The translations under genes and the position numbers were made by a program. The notes below the pieces were generated by a model that had not been told where the DNA came from, did no database searches, and saw only the letters and a program-made list of their open reading frames with translations. Below are positions 46,941 through 55,706 of a stretch of DNA of 64,000 nucleotides, piece by piece (positions within the stretch are counted from its first letter, which is position 1; the number at the start of each line of letters is the position of its first letter). The DNA comes from Glaciecola sp041380235 (GTDB taxonomy: Bacteria > Pseudomonadota > Gammaproteobacteria > Enterobacterales > Alteromonadaceae): positions 248,001-312,000 of the forward strand of contig NZ_JBGIYY010000002.1 in assembly GCF_041380235.1 (NCBI RefSeq), given 5' to 3'.

Positions 46941-47816
46941 ATGATCGAATTTACCGATTATATGGCAGACCCCACCATTGAAAAGGGCGTAATCAGTATT
47001 GGTTTAATTATCGCTGTAGGGCTTATTAAATCCGTACTTCGCTCAGTGATACTCAAACGTAGTAGAAAGAAAAAATCTGGGTATCGTTCTAAAGTAAATA
47101 CCATGCGTAATACCCTAAACATCAGTTTAGTGTTTATCTTAATCGTACTGTGGGCAAGTGAGATTCAATCGTTCGCGTTTTCGATTGCAGCGTTTATGTT
47201 CGCCATTGTGTTTGCTACCAAAGAGTATTTGCAATGCTACTTAGGTTATTTTTATTACGTGAGCGCGCGCCCATTTCGAATAGGCGACTGGATTCAAATT
47301 AACGAAGGGGTTGGTGAAGTGATTGCCGCTGACTGGACTAAAATCACTTTGCTTGAGGTCGACCAGCATACCAACAGCTATACCGGCAAACATTTATTCA
47401 TTCCTAATCACCAAATTTTACTTAAACCCGTGCGCAATCTTAACTTTTTAAGACGATATACCCTCAGTAGCTTTACCATTACCTGTGAGCCGACTATCGA
47501 TGTATTCCCTATTGTAGAAACGCTTAAAGCCGACGCCTTGGATTATTGCAGGGAATTTATCGACGTAGCCGAACGCTACAAAGGAGTAATCGAAAAACGT
47601 TTAGACGTTGAGTTTATTCCTGTAGAGCCACACTTTTCTGTTAATACCAATCAGTTCGCTAAAATTTGTATCTCAGTGGATTTATTTTGTCCCATCGAAC
47701 AAAGTATTTCACTGAGACAAAAAATTACTCAGCAGTTTTTTAAGCTTTGGCACCAAGAAGTCAGTCATACACCATCATTAGAACGCCGCAGAGTCGAAAG
47801 TGTAAGCAACGAGTAG
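46941..47816 (+). CDS. MscS-family mechanosensitive ion channel
   Basis: Small-conductance mechanosensitive channel homologue. Hydrophobic segments are at about residues 20-35, 60-75 and 82-105, then the beta-domain PFRIGDWIQINEGVGEVIAADWTKITLLEVD, the MscS family hallmark, and the alpha/beta C-terminal domain. The pore-helix glycine and alanine pattern is modified here (IAAFMFAIVFATKEYLQCYLG), so gating may differ. A ribosome site AAAAGGATC precedes the ATG. Single-gene unit divergent from the MFS gene. Confidence 0.88.
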   Translation: MIEFTDYMADPTIEKGVISIGLIIAVGLIKSVLRSVILKRSRKKKSGYRSKVNTMRNTLNISLVFILIVLWASEIQSFAFSIAAFMFAIVFATKEYLQCYLGYFYYVSARPFRIGDWIQINEGVGEVIAADWTKITLLEVDQHTNSYTGKHLFIPNHQILLKPVRNLNFLRRYTLSSFTITCEPTIDVFPIVETLKADALDYCREFIDVAERYKGVIEKRLDVEFIPVEPHFSVNTNQFAKICISVDLFCPIEQSISLRQKITQQFFKLWHQEVSHTPSLERRRVESVSNE

Positions 47817-47960
47817 TTTCAGCGCGCTCATTGCATTACTTGCTTATGCCAAACTTTCCCGATAAATCGAATTATCATGTTACTTTTTTAATCATTTAAG
47901 GGTAATCTTATTACTTACGCTATTTGAAACATGTCATATTAAATAGACAAAGGAAATATT

Positions 47961-49229
47961 ATGTCTCGTATCAGTAATCGTTATATCAGTAATTTAACCC
48001 GCGATACCTATGCACTAGTGCTTGCAGGCGGCAGAGGCTCGCGTTTATTCGAGTTAACAGAATGGAGAGCGAAGCCGGCTTTATATTTTGGCGGCAAATT
48101 CCGAATTATTGATTTTCCTTTATCTAACTGCGTCAATTCAGGTATCCGTAACGTCGGCGTCTTAACTCAATATAAATCACACTCATTGATCAGACATTTG
48201 GTTCGCGGTTGGGGGCACTTTAAGAAAGAATTAGGCGAGTCGATTGAGGTGCTACCCGCATCACAGCGCTTTTCAGAAGATTGGTATCAGGGTACTGCCG
48301 ATGCGGTATATCAAAACATCGATATCATTCGCGATGAATTACCTAAATATGTCATGATTTTATCGGGCGACCATATCTATCAAATGGATTACGGCCCAAT
48401 GCTCGCGCAACATGTTGAATCTGGCGCACAGATGACGGTGAGCTGCATATCCGTGCCGATTGAACAAGCTCGCAACGCGTTTGGCGTTATTTCGGTCGAC
48501 GATCAAAATAAAGTCTGTGATTTTATCGAAAAACCCGAAAATCCAACGCCTTTGGCAAATGAACCTTCACACTGCTTAGCCTCTATGGGTAACTATGTGT
48601 TTGATACTGAGTTTTTATTTGAACAACTTGAGAAAGATGGTGCTAACCCCGACTCAGATCATGATTTTGGCAAGGATATTATTCCGAGTATTATCGATAA
48701 TTACAAAGTGTTTGCTTTCGATTTTCGAAAAAGTGCTAAAAATGATTCTTATTGGCGTGACGTGGGAACCCTTGATAGCTATTGGGAGGCCAACATGGAA
48801 TTGGTTGCACCCATCCCCGAGCTAAACCTATACGACAAAAACTGGCCAATTTGGACCTACCAAGAACAACTGCCGCCGGCTAAATTTGTTTGGGAACAAG
48901 AAGACCGACGCGGAGAGGCTTTGAATTCAGTCGTATCTGGCGGCTGTATTATCTCGGGGGCTACCTTACGCCGCTCAATTTGCTTCTCAAACGTGCGTGT
49001 AAAATCCTATAGTGTGATGGAAGAAACCGTTGCTTTGCCTGGGGTTGAAGTAGGTCAAAAATGTCATATCCGTAAGGCTATCCTTGATCGCGGTTGCCAC
49101 ATTCCAGACAACATGGAAATCGGTATAGACCATGATAAAGACCGCGCACGCGGGTTTAGAGTTTCTGAAGGCGGCGTAGTATTGGTCACCAGAGAAATGC
49201 TCAACGCTCTGGAAGACTCAACAAGCTAG
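47961..49229 (+). CDS. glgC: Glucose-1-phosphate adenylyltransferase
   Basis: ADP-glucose pyrophosphorylase for glycogen synthesis. It begins with the nucleotidyltransferase motif YALVLAGGRGSRLFELTEWRAKPAL, and has SEDWYQGTADAVYQN, MVLSGDHIYQMDYG-like ILSGDHIYQMDY and the left-handed beta-helix C-terminal domain. An AAAGGAAAT site is placed before the ATG. Unlike the glgBXCAP operon of E. coli, no other glycogen gene flanks it. It converges tail to tail with an alpha/beta hydrolase one base away. Confidence 0.94.
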   Translation: MSRISNRYISNLTRDTYALVLAGGRGSRLFELTEWRAKPALYFGGKFRIIDFPLSNCVNSGIRNVGVLTQYKSHSLIRHLVRGWGHFKKELGESIEVLPASQRFSEDWYQGTADAVYQNIDIIRDELPKYVMILSGDHIYQMDYGPMLAQHVESGAQMTVSCISVPIEQARNAFGVISVDDQNKVCDFIEKPENPTPLANEPSHCLASMGNYVFDTEFLFEQLEKDGANPDSDHDFGKDIIPSIIDNYKVFAFDFRKSAKNDSYWRDVGTLDSYWEANMELVAPIPELNLYDKNWPIWTYQEQLPPAKFVWEQEDRRGEALNSVVSGGCIISGATLRRSICFSNVRVKSYSVMEETVALPGVEVGQKCHIRKAILDRGCHIPDNMEIGIDHDKDRARGFRVSEGGVVLVTREMLNALEDSTS

Positions 49230-49230
49230 C

Positions 49231-50070
49231 TTAGAGTTGCCACTTATTGATGGTAGTTGAAATCGCTTCAGCTACCATTTTAGGATGCTCTAGCGGAAAC
49301 ATATGCCCGCCAAGCGGCAGTTCCAAATGTTCCATAGTCGGATTATTTCTTAAGAAAGGCCTTCTTAATCGCGGCACGCACACGTCGGTAAAACGAGACG
49401 TAATGAGCGTTGCTGGGCACTTCAACTTTCCATAGTAATCCGAAAGATTGTGCGGGATAGTTAAAAATATATTGGCTTCAATATCACGATCAAATAACAG
49501 GTGGCGTTGGTCTCCTCGCAGTGCCGTTACGCTTTTGATGTAGTCTTCAACACAGCGTTTATCCATATCTTTGAATAGCCCTCTCGACGAAAAGTATTTA
49601 ACCAGGTCTTCATCTTTATGCCAACGCTGCTTTCGCACTTGCGTTATTCTCGCGGGCGTTAGCTTATAAATAAGTCGATTACTTTTTGCAAAACGAAAAA
49701 TATGTCGAGCGAGCCCAGCAGCAACCGGCGGGTCAAGCATAATTAAGCCATTAAATAAGTCAGGTCGTTTACAGCAGGCAATATACGAAATCACACCACC
49801 AAATGAGTGCCCTATTGCAAGCACCTTGCCGCTTCCTTGCTGTTCCACATAATCGATGAGTTCATCGGCCTGATTACCCCAATTATCATTAAGTGGGAAT
49901 TTAGGATTGTGCGCAAATTTATCCAGCGCGAACAACGATAGCTCCGATTCTAAATACTTAAAAAGTACCTGATAGCTTCCGGCAGGAAAACCGTTGGCAT
50001 GGGCAAAATGTGCTGTTAGCTTAGTTGTGCTGGAGCACTCAATTAGAGTCGTTGCTTGTTGATCTCTCAT
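49231..50070 (-). CDS. Alpha/beta hydrolase
   Basis: Serine hydrolase of 279 residues. The nucleophile elbow is GHSFGGVISYIACC (Ser about 94), with a C-terminal GGHMFPLEHP that supplies the catalytic His, and the acid near FTDVCVP. It lacks a signal peptide, so it acts in the cytosol. It overlaps the upstream AraC regulator gene by four bases and is therefore co-translated with it; a lipid or ester substrate is a guess from context. Confidence 0.85.
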   Translation of the reverse strand: MRDQQATTLIECSSTTKLTAHFAHANGFPAGSYQVLFKYLESELSLFALDKFAHNPKFPLNDNWGNQADELIDYVEQQGSGKVLAIGHSFGGVISYIACCKRPDLFNGLIMLDPPVAAGLARHIFRFAKSNRLIYKLTPARITQVRKQRWHKDEDLVKYFSSRGLFKDMDKRCVEDYIKSVTALRGDQRHLLFDRDIEANIFLTIPHNLSDYYGKLKCPATLITSRFTDVCVPRLRRPFLRNNPTMEHLELPLGGHMFPLEHPKMVAEAISTTINKWQL

Positions 50071-51086
50071 TCAGATTGACTCTCATTATTTAAATATTCG
50101 GAAGGTGAACAACCATACCAGCGCTTAAATGCGCGGCGAAAATTTGCGGTATCTGAATACCCCAATAGCATTGCGGCCTTGCTCACAGGATAGCCATAGG
50201 CCAGCAAATATTCTCTGGCTTTTTTCGCCTGAAATTGTTCTACAATCTCTTTAAAATTGGTGCCTTCTTTAGCCAATTCTCGGTGCAGCGTTCGAGGACT
50301 CATGAACAATTTGTCAGCAATCGCTTGCAGTGAGGGAAATTCAGATTCATTTGCGATAATACATTGACGAACGCGGCCTGAAACACTCATGTGTTGACTA
50401 AATTTAAGCTTTTCAGCTTCACAAAGCTGCCTAGCCTGCTCAAAGCTCATTGGGTCAACATCTTTGAGAGCAAAATCTGCCCACTTTAAGTCAAACGCCA
50501 AGCCGCTAAAGCCGTGATTGTACTCGATACTTGAAGTGGCGAAGAGCTGATATTTTTTATGATATGTGGGTTTATCATAATCAAAAAAAAGTCGATTGAT
50601 ACTAATCTCAGGATGACGCTGCTTTAGGGCTAAAAACAAATTAAACATCGCGAGACTTACCGCTTCAATAACAAAACGATGCATTGCTCCGCTCCAATGC
50701 GAGTCATTTGCCAAGACAATAATTTCATTACCTTCTTCAAAGGTGGTTATTTCAATAAACGGCACTCGGGTAATCAGGTATTCCTGAACAAAATCAATAA
50801 TTTCACGGAGGCTTCGACCATTTAAGATCCCCAAACCAAAGGCACCATGATGAGCGATATGCAGACGCTGACCAACTAGTAGACCAAGGTGTTGTATTTC
50901 GGTTTGCGTCAATACATCGTGGATCAAGCCGTCAAATTGCTCTGTGCTGATATTTGAACCCGGCTGCATTAACTTTTGTTTACTTAAATTGTATCTTGCT
51001 AACCACTGCTCAAGAGGAACAGCGTGCTCATTAAGCACATTAAACAAGTGTCCAAAATAAAAGCCCGGGAGCTTATTTACCGCCAT
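50067..51086 (-). CDS. AraC-family transcriptional regulator
   Basis: The N-terminal effector domain of the Arabinose-binding/OruR type covers about residues 1-230 and the helix-turn-helix pair is in the last 100 residues (LQAIADKLFMSPRTLHREL; VSKAAMLLGYSDTANFRRAF, KRWYGCSPSEYLN). Length 339 fits the OruR/AlkR-like subfamily that often controls lipid, alkane or aromatic metabolism. It diverges from the AlkB-like gene with a 148-base spacer, a likely target. Confidence 0.85.
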   Translation of the reverse strand: MAVNKLPGFYFGHLFNVLNEHAVPLEQWLARYNLSKQKLMQPGSNISTEQFDGLIHDVLTQTEIQHLGLLVGQRLHIAHHGAFGLGILNGRSLREIIDFVQEYLITRVPFIEITTFEEGNEIIVLANDSHWSGAMHRFVIEAVSLAMFNLFLALKQRHPEISINRLFFDYDKPTYHKKYQLFATSSIEYNHGFSGLAFDLKWADFALKDVDPMSFEQARQLCEAEKLKFSQHMSVSGRVRQCIIANESEFPSLQAIADKLFMSPRTLHRELAKEGTNFKEIVEQFQAKKAREYLLAYGYPVSKAAMLLGYSDTANFRRAFKRWYGCSPSEYLNNESQSE

Positions 51087-51234
51087 GAAACGCTCGATGA
51101 CATTTAAAATAGAGGTGCAGGGTAAGTCAATTAGATAGAATTGGCAACAAATGACCCCTCATTGTCAATTTTAGCTATCACGTAATATTTACGCCAATGG
51201 CATTGTGAACTCATCAAAACAAGGAGTTGATGTG

Positions 51235-52392
51235 ATGTTTCATTATTTAAAGTTTTTTCACTATTTTCTAACCATATTAATTGGCTGCGTTTTTATGCTT
51301 TTCGGCGGTCATTTTATTTGGCTAGGGTTTTTACTGTTTATAGGTATTTATGTTTTAGGCGATGCTTTTTTAGGTGATGACTTGTCTACTCCAGAGTTAA
51401 AAAATACAGTTTTTTTGGATGTGATGCTTTACAGTGCATTGCCCCTATCGGTAGTCATGTTGACCATCGCAATGTGGTTAGTTACCCCCTACGACTGGTC
51501 ATTTATGGCAAGTATTTCAAAGATCCTTGGCTATGACTTAGTCGCGGCTAAACAGTCCACGACGCTTTGGCAATTGCTGATCAGTGCGGTGTTTTGCGGG
51601 CTTTTACTAACAGGCGCCGCCACCGTAGTAGGTCATGAGCTAGTGCACCGCTTGCGCAGTAAAGTTGCGGTATGCACCGGGCGCTGGCTGATGGCCCTGA
51701 GTTTTGACGCTAACTTTTCAATTGAGCATGTGTTTCATCATCACGCTAAAGTCGCCACTGAAGAAGATTCAGTGACTGCCCCGCGTGGCAGAAATGTATA
51801 CTCCCACGTAGCTCGAGCGATCATAGGCACAAACTTGTCTGCTTGGAAAATTGAACGCAAGCGCCTTGCACGCAAGCACCAATCAATCTTTAGTGTTCAC
51901 AATCAGTTTCTTCGCGGTGTAGTAATGACCCTCGTTTGGCTGGTATTGGCCGCAGCTGTAGCGAGCTGGCAGGGAGCACTTTTGTTTATCGCAATTGGCC
52001 TTAGCGCAAAGATCATACTCGAAATCGTTAACTACTTAGAGCACTATGGTTTAGTGCGTGACCCAAAGCAACCGGTTAAACCAAAGCATTCTTGGAATTC
52101 AAACCGCAAGGTGAGCTGTTGGTCGATGTTCAATCTGCCCCGTCATAGTCACCATCATGCTCAGGGTGCCGTTCCCTTTGAAAAATTGCAGCCCATGGAG
52201 GAAGCACCCTTGATGATCAGTGGTTACCTTTCAACTATTGGTTTGACCTTGATACCACCACTTTGGTTTAAACTAATGGAGCCAAAGCTAGCGCATTGGG
52301 ATGCTCACTTTGCCAATGAAAACGAGCGGGAAATATTAAGGCGGCAAGCTCAGCAAAGGCCCGACGACTTCATTCGTTCGCTCATATACTAA
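51235..52392 (+). CDS. AlkB-like membrane non-haem diiron monooxygenase
   Basis: Integral-membrane oxygenase of the alkane-hydroxylase/fatty acid desaturase fold. Histidine boxes are GHELVHRLRS, EHVFHHHAKVATEEDSV and NLPRHSHHHAQGAVPF, and NYLEHYGLV matches the HYG motif of AlkB. Several hydrophobic segments lie before the first box. The ATG at 51235 has AAGGAG eight bases upstream. Compared with AlkB, box 2 is shortened and continues APRGRNVYSHVARAIIG, so the substrate (alkane, fatty acid or other) is open. No rubredoxin gene is adjacent. Confidence 0.8.
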   Translation: MFHYLKFFHYFLTILIGCVFMLFGGHFIWLGFLLFIGIYVLGDAFLGDDLSTPELKNTVFLDVMLYSALPLSVVMLTIAMWLVTPYDWSFMASISKILGYDLVAAKQSTTLWQLLISAVFCGLLLTGAATVVGHELVHRLRSKVAVCTGRWLMALSFDANFSIEHVFHHHAKVATEEDSVTAPRGRNVYSHVARAIIGTNLSAWKIERKRLARKHQSIFSVHNQFLRGVVMTLVWLVLAAAVASWQGALLFIAIGLSAKIILEIVNYLEHYGLVRDPKQPVKPKHSWNSNRKVSCWSMFNLPRHSHHHAQGAVPFEKLQPMEEAPLMISGYLSTIGLTLIPPLWFKLMEPKLAHWDAHFANENEREILRRQAQQRPDDFIRSLIY

Positions 52393-52420
52393 GCCTGTTA
52401 CCAATTCATCCAAACATTAA

Positions 52421-52454
52421 CCCAAGCAGAGCTAAGCCTCTGCTTGGGCCTTTT
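52421..52454 (+). terminator. Terminator of the AlkB-like gene, overlapping the 3' end of the MFS gene
   Basis: CCCAAGCAGAG pairs perfectly with CTCTGCTTGGG (11 bp) over a 6-base loop and is followed by CCTTTTC. Part of it is the coding end of the convergent MFS gene on the minus strand, whose stop is at 52432. Confidence 0.75.
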
Positions 52455-53745
52455 CAGCTATATCCCAGTCTTTTCTGATAGTAGTCGACGCCCAATAAAA
52501 CGTGATGATCGATAGCACATATGGCACCGTCAGCAGGGTCATTGAGAAACGCAACGCCTCACCAGAGCCCATTGACTCTGTGTACTCGTTGCTGATAATC
52601 CCAACAAAGGTCGGGCCGCCACCTAAGGCAATAATGTTTAATACAAAAAAGAACAGCGCGGTCGACATTGCTCTAGCATTCACCGGCGCAAGGGTTTGCG
52701 CAATTGCAAAGCATGGCCCTAGATACATACCACTACCAAATAGCAATACGGTCATAAACGCCATCGACATATAAGGACTGCCAACGTGAAGAGACATCAC
52801 AAAACAAGGCACGCCAACAATCATTGCAATGGTAGGTAACCAAGCATAACCGCGACGATCTATTTTACCCCATCGGTCAGCTATTACGCCGCCTATCCAA
52901 ACGCCACCAGCATAAGCCGTACCATTGATGATACCAAAGGTAATCAGCAGAGTTTGGATGCCCATATCAGGATGAATACGCACGTAGAAGTCGATGATCC
53001 AAGCAGATATAGCGTAGTTGCCAAAAGAACCGAATGAGATACCAAGACACATGCCCCACCAGGTAGGAATGCGCAATAAAGTACTAATAGCGGTAAGCAG
53101 CTTCATTTGTGCAGGGCCTGATTTAACCACGGTCCGCGCGGGCTCTTTAATGGTCAGTTTCATTATTATTGCCAGCACAATGCCCGGTATACCTACCGCA
53201 ATCATAACGATTCGCCAGTTTGTTTCGCCACCTGACGAAAAGAACGCTGCAGCAAAGTAAGCCGCCATGATGCCAAAAGGAATGCCTAATGAATAAATAG
53301 CCAGTGCTTTTGCGCGTTCACTGGGTGAAAACAGGTCTGATATCATCGAATGCGATGGCGGGCTGCCGCCGGCCTCACCAATGCCGACACCCACTCGCGC
53401 AATAGCCAGTTGGGTAAAGTTAGCGGCATAACCAGATATTGCCGTAAAACCACTCCATACGGTCAAGCTGATAGCGACGATATTTACCCTGCTATAGCGG
53501 TCGGCTAACCAGGCAATGGGTATTCCAACAATCGTATATAACAATGCGAAAGCAAAGCCCTTAAGCAAACCTAGCTGAAAATCATCTAAACCTAAATCGG
53601 CTTTGATAAATGGAGATAAAATACCAATAATTTGTCGGTCGACGAAATTAAATGCGTAAACTAAAGTGAGAATAAACAGCACATAGTTTCGGTATCCGTT
53701 GGAAGGTCGTTCTTCTATTTTTGTTGTTGCGACGCTCTCTGACAT
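52432..53745 (-). CDS. Spinster-type MFS transporter
   Basis: Integral membrane transporter of 437 residues. The N-terminal MFS motifs YAFNFVDRQIIGILSPFIKADLGLDD, GIPIAWLADRYSRVN, GVGIGEAGGSPPSHSMISDLFSP are those of spinster/lipid-type MFS proteins. It ends in a charged tail, EKAQAEA. Substrate unknown, but its position convergent to the AlkB-like gene and divergent from an acyl-CoA thioesterase suggests a role in uptake or export of lipophilic compounds. Confidence 0.88.
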   Translation of the reverse strand: MSESVATTKIEERPSNGYRNYVLFILTLVYAFNFVDRQIIGILSPFIKADLGLDDFQLGLLKGFAFALLYTIVGIPIAWLADRYSRVNIVAISLTVWSGFTAISGYAANFTQLAIARVGVGIGEAGGSPPSHSMISDLFSPSERAKALAIYSLGIPFGIMAAYFAAAFFSSGGETNWRIVMIAVGIPGIVLAIIMKLTIKEPARTVVKSGPAQMKLLTAISTLLRIPTWWGMCLGISFGSFGNYAISAWIIDFYVRIHPDMGIQTLLITFGIINGTAYAGGVWIGGVIADRWGKIDRRGYAWLPTIAMIVGVPCFVMSLHVGSPYMSMAFMTVLLFGSGMYLGPCFAIAQTLAPVNARAMSTALFFFVLNIIALGGGPTFVGIISNEYTESMGSGEALRFSMTLLTVPYVLSIITFYWASTTIRKDWDIAEKAQAEA

Positions 53746-53926
53746 TTATCACTCTCCCTTGAGTTGTACCTCACGATATACGAAAACATGAATAATGTTC
53801 TAATTTTTGTAAATTATTTGTAAACATTGATCCTACCTATACATCCAAATAAGGTTGAACTACTTGAGTTATAAGCTCGTAAGCATATATTAACAACTAC
53901 TCCGACCACTAAAAATTAGGCGAAAT

Positions 53927-54730
53927 ATGAGTTTTGATTCGTTAATGGCAATCGCTAGTGCCCAAAGACAGCAACCCGATGCACCGATCACTATCCCCAA
54001 AGACTGGTCTCAAGGGCGCACAGTGTTCGGTGGTTTGTCTGCTGCAATGCTATATGCCGCAGCTAAACCCTATGTTGATGAGGACCGACTCATACGCTCG
54101 ATGTCTACTAATTTTGTGGGGCCACTATTGTTTGATATGCCATTCACGATCCATGTGGAGATTGTGCGCGAAGGCAAAAACGTCTCGCAAATATTGACTA
54201 GAGCAATTCAAGACGGCAAAAACTGTGTGCTTTCACAACTATGCTTTGCTAAAGCTCGAAGTTCTAAAACCTTTGTTGAAAACAATGACCAACATAATAT
54301 GGACCTGCCAGAAAAAGCTAAATTCATTCCTAATATCCCCAAAGTAACGCCTAAGTTTTTACGACACTTTGATCTTTCGATTGAATCTGGCGGCTTACCT
54401 TTTACTGGTAAAAAAGAAAGTAATTATTACGGCTGGATGCGCTTTAAAAAGCCAACAGAGAGCATGAATGAAGGACATATCATCGCGATGGTTGATGCTT
54501 GGCCGCCTACCCTAATTCAACAGCTCAGATGGCCTGCCCCTGCTAGCACTGTCAGTTGGAATATGGAATTCATTTACCCGCATCGTGCATTGACGCCAAC
54601 CGACTGGTTTGCTTATAAAGAAGATACTCGCCAAGCGGCTGATGGATATGGCCATACTGAAGCGACTATTTGGGATGCGCACGGCAAAGTTATCGCGCTA
54701 TCTCGACAAACAACTGCGGTCTTTGATTAA
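53927..54730 (+). CDS. Acyl-CoA thioesterase-like (hotdog fold) protein
   Basis: Tandem-hotdog thioesterase of the TesB-like/4HBT_3 type. It has the family opening SQGRTVFGGLSAAMLYAAAK and FVGPLLFDMPFTIHVEIVREGKNVSQ in the first half, and the C-terminal FIYPHRALTPTDWFAYKEDTRQAADGYGHTEA with the conserved Asp/Thr/Gln pattern. AGGCG is just before the ATG. It probably acts on acyl-CoA; which chain is unknown. Divergent from the spinster-type MFS gene. Confidence 0.83.
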   Translation: MSFDSLMAIASAQRQQPDAPITIPKDWSQGRTVFGGLSAAMLYAAAKPYVDEDRLIRSMSTNFVGPLLFDMPFTIHVEIVREGKNVSQILTRAIQDGKNCVLSQLCFAKARSSKTFVENNDQHNMDLPEKAKFIPNIPKVTPKFLRHFDLSIESGGLPFTGKKESNYYGWMRFKKPTESMNEGHIIAMVDAWPPTLIQQLRWPAPASTVSWNMEFIYPHRALTPTDWFAYKEDTRQAADGYGHTEATIWDAHGKVIALSRQTTAVFD

Positions 54731-54731
54731 C

Positions 54732-54759
54732 AAAAAAGCCGAAATGTATAGTCTCGGCT
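54732..54759 (-). terminator. Terminator after the HDOD gene
   Basis: On the minus strand AGCCGA pairs with TCGGCT and is followed by TTTTTTG. It terminates the panE-like/HDOD pair. Confidence 0.75.
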
Positions 54760-54812
54760 GCATTGATTGAAGATGTGATATTGAGGTAGGTTGTCGCGAT
54801 TTTGCTTCTTGA

Positions 54813-55706
54813 CTAAGCGGCTTGACTAACACTTTTACTAAACAGTTTTAAGGTTTCGTCGCATTCTTTTCTTACTGTATCAAATAAGCCGACTAGCTGC
54901 TCTGCGTGCAAATCTAGGCATTGATATAAAAAGCTCGGCACATGCTTGTCTATTCGATAATAGTCTGGGTAGGCCATTACTAAAGACAGTTCGTACGCTA
55001 ACTGCATGATTTGTGATTCCATGGTCACCGACGGACCATCATCATGATGCTGCATGGCTACCGTTGATACAATCGAATCGGGTAACATCCATCGCTGCAG
55101 CAATGAAGCTGAAATTTCTGCGTAACTAAAGCCCAATACATCTTGCTGGCTTTGCTTTGGCTTGACCGTTGCGCCAAAACGGTTACAGTCTCGAACGGTG
55201 TTTGGGTTAACTCGTAATACCGCCAGCTCACCCACATTGTGCAGTAGACCACTGGTAACGACCCTATGAATATCTCGCTCACCACACAGCTTAGCAATAT
55301 GTTTTCCCATAAACGCGCAGACTAAGCTTTGTTTCCAATAATCGTCGACGTTGATGTAGCGTGCTTGATCTTTGCCTAAAGCATTTGCCACGCTAAACAC
55401 TAAGGCATAGTCGTAGACTGCTCTCACACCTATTACCTGAATCGCTTTCTCTACGCTTTCGATTTTGCGAGAAAAGCGATAAATCGAACTGTTCGACAAT
55501 TTTAGTATTTGAGCCGCGAGGCCTGGGTCAAGCATTACCGTACTCGCGATATCCTGGACATTAGCTTTGCCTGAATCTGACATTCGCTTGATCATCGATG
55601 CAGTCTCAGGTATTGCGTATAGTTCGGCAGCTTTTTGAGAGTATTCAATTGCGTTCATAAAAGGCCTGTCTGCTCCGTTATCTACAATACTAAGTTTGTT
55701 TGTCAT
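54813..55706 (-). CDS. HDOD-domain signalling protein
   Basis: A single HDOD domain covers about residues 20-230 (DIASTVMLDPGLAAQILKLSNSS, VTSGLLHNVGELAVLRVNP and VSTVAMQHHDD). The HD residues of a phosphodiesterase are not all kept, as usual in HDOD. The start overlaps the reductase-like gene by four bases, suggesting coupled translation. The partner or signal is not visible. Confidence 0.85.
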   Translation of the reverse strand: MTNKLSIVDNGADRPFMNAIEYSQKAAELYAIPETASMIKRMSDSGKANVQDIASTVMLDPGLAAQILKLSNSSIYRFSRKIESVEKAIQVIGVRAVYDYALVFSVANALGKDQARYINVDDYWKQSLVCAFMGKHIAKLCGERDIHRVVTSGLLHNVGELAVLRVNPNTVRDCNRFGATVKPKQSQQDVLGFSYAEISASLLQRWMLPDSIVSTVAMQHHDDGPSVTMESQIMQLAYELSLVMAYPDYYRIDKHVPSFLYQCLDLHAEQLVGLFDTVRKECDETLKLFSKSVSQAA

